Below are positions 60,776 to 64,000 of a stretch of 64,000 nucleotides of DNA, piece by piece. How positions within the stretch are numbered: position 1 is the stretch's first letter; each line of letters begins with the position of its first letter. Origin of the DNA: Takakia lepidozioides (taxonomy: Eukaryota; Streptophyta; Takakiopsida; Takakiales; Takakiaceae); NCBI GenBank assembly GCA_030704615.1, contig CM060732.1, forward strand, positions 52,123,053 to 52,187,052. Reading direction: 5' to 3'. The position numbers and the translations under genes were made by a program. The notes under the pieces are model-generated. The model ran no database searches. It was not told the origin of the DNA and was given only the letters and a program-made list of their open reading frames with translations.

Positions 60776-61480
60776 CTACTTGCCGTTTCCCAACTTTCCG
60801 CTAGGATTCGCCTTAGGCTTATTAGCCGGTTTAGTCCCAAGCTTCTGGGCCTTAGGTTTCACCTGGATGGAATTCACCACCTTCTTCACCTCCTTGAGTA
60901 CTTCCTTGACCACCTTGCGTTTCACGAGGGTAGCAATGGATGGTTCCAGAGGGAGGGTCCCCGCTTCTTCCATAGCACCTTCTCGAGCAACGTTGCGAGC
61001 AACGATAGCCGCGGCCTTGCTGACGTCGGAAAGTTGTTTGTGAATGAGAAATGCATCTACATGAGTAATAAAGAGATTGCTAAGATGAAGATGCCACGAC
61101 TCAATGGAAAACTAAGACTTGTCACCTATCAAATTTAAGGATCGTAAAGGCGAAATCAAATCCGAGAGGCGAGTCTCAAAGACCGGTTTCGATTGCTCGA
61201 GCTTGTGGGTCAAGCTAGCAAGTCGAGATTCTTGGGCTTTGATGAGTGCTTCAAAACACTTGATCCGATATGCGGTTGTACATTCGGCCAGGCTCGCATC
61301 AAGGACAGATTGGGCCTCGGGATCTCCTATTTGAAGTTTAGGAGAACTCATTCTAAGGGAGTTGGGTATGGTGCCTTCTTCGAATTGCACTCGCAATTTT
61401 TCAAGGTACTTGGAAGTCTTTTCATGCTCATGCCTAAGACTTTTGAGTTCCTTGACCGATGTATGCACAAATACAAGCAA
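60776..61480 (-). pseudogene. N-terminal ORF region of the Penelope-like element
   Basis: A 122-residue helical frame (61,112-61,480; HEHEKTSKYLEKLRVQFEEG, ALIKAQESRLASLTHKLEQS) is followed by a lysine-rich frame (60,776-60,973; KRKVVKEVLKEVKKV). They lie just 5' of the RT on the same strand. Penelope-like elements often have such a helical, basic leader, so I place them in the same element. No catalytic motif is visible. Confidence 0.45.
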
Positions 61481-62287
61481 AGGGGGCTCTACGCGAGAGG
61501 GAGTTTATGGCATGCACTATTGTATAGACACAGAGCACATAACAATGCAATGATCTAAAGCAAGGGATACAAACGCATCTAAAACTCGACAACTTCAAAG
61601 GGTGAGACCACGAGGCAAGATCATGCAAAGTAGTGAAGCCAAATCTTTATAAACCCCAGACTAGTTTCGCTCAGCACGTGAGCTCATCAGTGGGAACGAA
61701 AAGGAATGAGATACAAACCCCACCCCCCGCTTATATACTACTAGGAGTGAACTGCCTCGTGTGGACAATCTTCCAGTGGATGTCTCGTGAGGAGAAAAAC
61801 CATCCACCAGATATTTTGTACGGAGAAGATCGTCCAAAAAGTCTTGGTGGGAGAAAGTCATCCAGTGGATGAAAACAAGTTCTCGACAAGAGAGAACCAG
61901 ATCCAAAAAATAAAAATCAATCAAATAGTCAATTGCATATCTCTCAAATACAACTAATTCCGTGAGTTTATGACTATGCAACAACCAATTATGCTGAAGT
62001 TAGAGCATGTTGTGCAAAGTCATAAGGGCTGAAACCACTTCGAAAGGAACGCAAAACTCGTAAGAGCTTTGCACACGTAGACCATCGCGCAACCATCGTC
62101 TTGCTAAAGCCTGCAGCTGTGTTGTCCTGAACGTGTCCAACCACAATCCCCACCTTCCGATCTCCAAGAAGAAACACGGCTCAGTCTTCGTATTGTTGCC
62201 TCATCAAATGAATGAGCAGCTTGGTCAAAAAAATGAAGATCAACATCTGTCAAGCTCATTCAAAGAAAGAAATTCCAGCATTGGCAG
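61481..62287. other. No gene recognised
   Basis: Probably the 5' region of the Penelope-like element and its flank. No clear border or other feature is visible. Confidence 0.4.
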
Positions 62288-62429
62288 TTAGCATCTTTTG
62301 ACAAACATATGGTTTGTTGGAAAAAAACGAAGAATTTACGTTCCTATTTAGTTCGTGCTAAGCTACAATAGAATCAACTATATTAAAGGAGATATTCTTG
62401 GTTTACAGGCATAAGTTGGAAACTGGTTC

Positions 62430-63259
62430 CACTACAACAGATCGCGGTATTTATGACTGTATATATAACTATTCTATAGTCATAAACGGTACATATGACT
62501 TTTATGACTGTAAGTCGTGCAAACCAAGTGAATACAATGAGTACAGGATGGTACGGTCCGGATGACTACAGTCAGATGAACCAAGTAATATCTCTCACTG
62601 CAGTCATATATACCATACTGCAGTCGCCGCTGCCTCGCCACGTGGCGAGGCGCAATTGATTAAAAAAAAATTTTAAAAAAAAAAACATATGTCAGACGTC
62701 GCGTCACACCGCATTGTGCCACGTGGCATAATGCATTTTATAATAATGAAAAAACCATGTGGCAACCCATCTAGGGTACCACGTGCTACCCCTAGCTCGC
62801 TTATTAACCCTAGGGCCATCTTATCCATTTGATTGTACTTAGAGGAGTTTGAACCTGCAACCTCTTAACTATAAGAGTTATAGTTCATTACCCACTAACC
62901 AATACATCCATTAGTCATTCATGTGATCATTTGGTGTTTTAATTGTATTATACACACCAAATTACAAAATCCCCAGTAGTCATCATGACTGTGTAACCTC
63001 ATCCATGTACAATGTAGTCATGAAAATGACTATGCATGGTGAGCTAAATTTGGTCAATCGTCATTGATCAGCCTTCCGCCCATTTCGGAGCCATGTAGTC
63101 ATACAGACGACTACTTAGATAGTCGTTCATATGACTACGGTCGTATGAACGACTGTGGGAGGTCAATTTCATATAAAAACATGGTGCAGTCATGGTCAAA
63201 GTCAAGAAAACCATGACTACCACGGTTGGCAGTCATAACTACCGCGATCTGTTGTAGTG
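62430..63259 (+). mobile_element. Non-autonomous CACTA element, copy 1
   Basis: The left end CACTACAACAGATCGCGGT and the right end ACCGCGATCTGTTGTAGTG are perfect inverted repeats with the CACTA signature. TTC flanks both sides (62,427-62,429 and 63,260-63,262), the 3-bp target duplication typical of the superfamily. Many ATGACT(G/A) and AGTCAT motifs crowd both ends, like the subterminal repeats that CACTA transposases bind. A 20-bp perfect palindrome GCCTCGCCACGTGGCGAGGC lies at 62,632-62,651. A tRNA-like block with GCAGGTTCAAACTCC (minus strand, near 62,855) is included. No transposase is encoded. Confidence 0.9.
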
Positions 63260-63496
63260 TTCTGAAACTTGAGCATTCTCGATATACTCAAGCTCTAAAC
63301 CTTGGGGGAGTCCTAAACACTAAACTACATGAGCATCTTCTGAAAGTTCCGCAGTTAGCATTTTTTGACAAACATATGGTTTGTTGGAAAAAAACGAAGA
63401 ATTTACGTTCCTATTTAGTTCGTGCTAAGCTACAATAGAATCAACTATATTAAAGGAGATATTCTTGGTTTACAGGCATAAGTTGGAAACTGGTTC

Positions 63497-64000
63497 CACT
63501 ACAACAGATCGCGGTATTTATGACTGTATATATGACTATTCTATAGTCATAAACGGTACATATGACTTCTATGACTGTAAGTCGTGCAAACCAAGTGAAT
63601 ACAATGAGTACAGGATGGTACGGTCCGGATGACTACAGTCAGATGAACCAAGTAATATCTCTCACTGCAGTCATATATACCATACTGCAGTCGCCGCTGC
63701 CTCGCCACGTGGCGAGGCGCAATTGATTAAAAAAAAAAATTTAAAAAAAAAACATATGTCAGACGTCGCGTCACACCGCATTGTGCCACGTGGCATAATG
63801 CATTTTATAATAATGAAAAAACCATGTGGCAACCCATCTAGGGTACCACGTGCTACCCCTAGCTCGCTTATTAACCCTAGGGCCATCTTATCCATTTGAT
63901 TGTACTTAGAGGAGTTTGAACCTGCAACCTCTTAACTATAAGAGTTATAGTTCATTACCCACTAACCAATACATCCATTAGTCATTCATGTGATCATTTG
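63497..64000 (+). mobile_element. Non-autonomous CACTA element, copy 2 (partial)
   Basis: Starts CACTACAACAGATCGCGGT after TTC (63,494-63,496) and follows copy 1 closely to the end of the window, including the 20-bp palindrome at 63,699-63,718. Confidence 0.9.

Larger units (their letters stand above)
62288..64000 (+). repeat. Tandem duplication of period 1,067 bp (second copy cut by window end)
   Basis: From CAGTTAGCAT (about 62,288) on, the sequence repeats 1,067 bp later with only a handful of differences (for example ATATAACT versus ATATGACT, and different A-run lengths). Each period contains ~237 bp of flank plus one 830-bp CACTA element. The near identity implies a recent event. Confidence 0.9.

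Overview
This window looks like a repeat-rich nuclear segment of a land plant, most likely a non-flowering lineage such as a bryophyte, lycophyte or fern. Three things point that way. The intact genes have short GT-AG introns and plant homologues (alkenal reductase, 3-ketosphinganine reductase). Arabidopsis-type telomere-like TTTAGGG runs occur inside a repeat. The transposon mix (piggyBac, PIF/Harbinger, Penelope-like RT, CACTA, Copia, LINE, tRNA-type SINEs) is not that of a flowering plant. All gene models come from reading the sequence only; no database search was run.

Layout. 0-10.4 kb: SINEs, a ~0.85 kb repeat carrying telomere-like motifs, LINE fragments, a broken PIF/Harbinger element with a broken piggyBac transposase between its two parts, and a family of short dispersed repeats. 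10.4-13.9 kb and 32.8-36.3 kb: two diverged direct copies of one locus of unknown function, with a conserved terminal exon. 15.1-28.1 kb: the gene island. It holds three medium-chain reductase genes (a six-exon alkenal double-bond reductase and a divergent pair of MECR-like two-exon reductases), a GCN1 pseudogene fragment that still has introns, and a three-exon 3-ketodihydrosphingosine reductase (TSC10/KDSR type). 31.2 kb: a small single-pass membrane protein ORF. 36.3-37.2 kb: the second copy of the telomere-motif repeat, with a visible target-site duplication. 38.2-44.2 kb: a shattered Copia element (LTR and primer-binding site intact, gag and integrase broken), with a DUF7869-like transposon relic inside it.

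44.8-54.8 kb is the most unusual part. Two arrays of short GC-rich palindromes (about 50 bp period, at least 14 and about 18 units) stand in inverted orientation and flank an ~8 kb interior. Next to each array is a G-tract plus TATA box. The two promoters drive convergent genes: a decayed protein-kinase-like gene on + and a decayed RING-finger gene on -. Between the genes lie three long imperfect inverted repeats. I could not assign this unit to any transposon family I know and report it as the main candidate for an undescribed mobile element.

54.8-58.9 kb: a gag-like coiled-coil ORF ending in a polypurine tract and an LTR-like sequence with a CACAG minisatellite (non-autonomous, TR-GAG-like). 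59.1-61.5 kb: a Penelope-like reverse transcriptase relic on the - strand. 62.3-64.0 kb: a recent 1,067-bp tandem duplication containing a non-autonomous CACTA element with clear terminal inverted repeats and a TTC target duplication.
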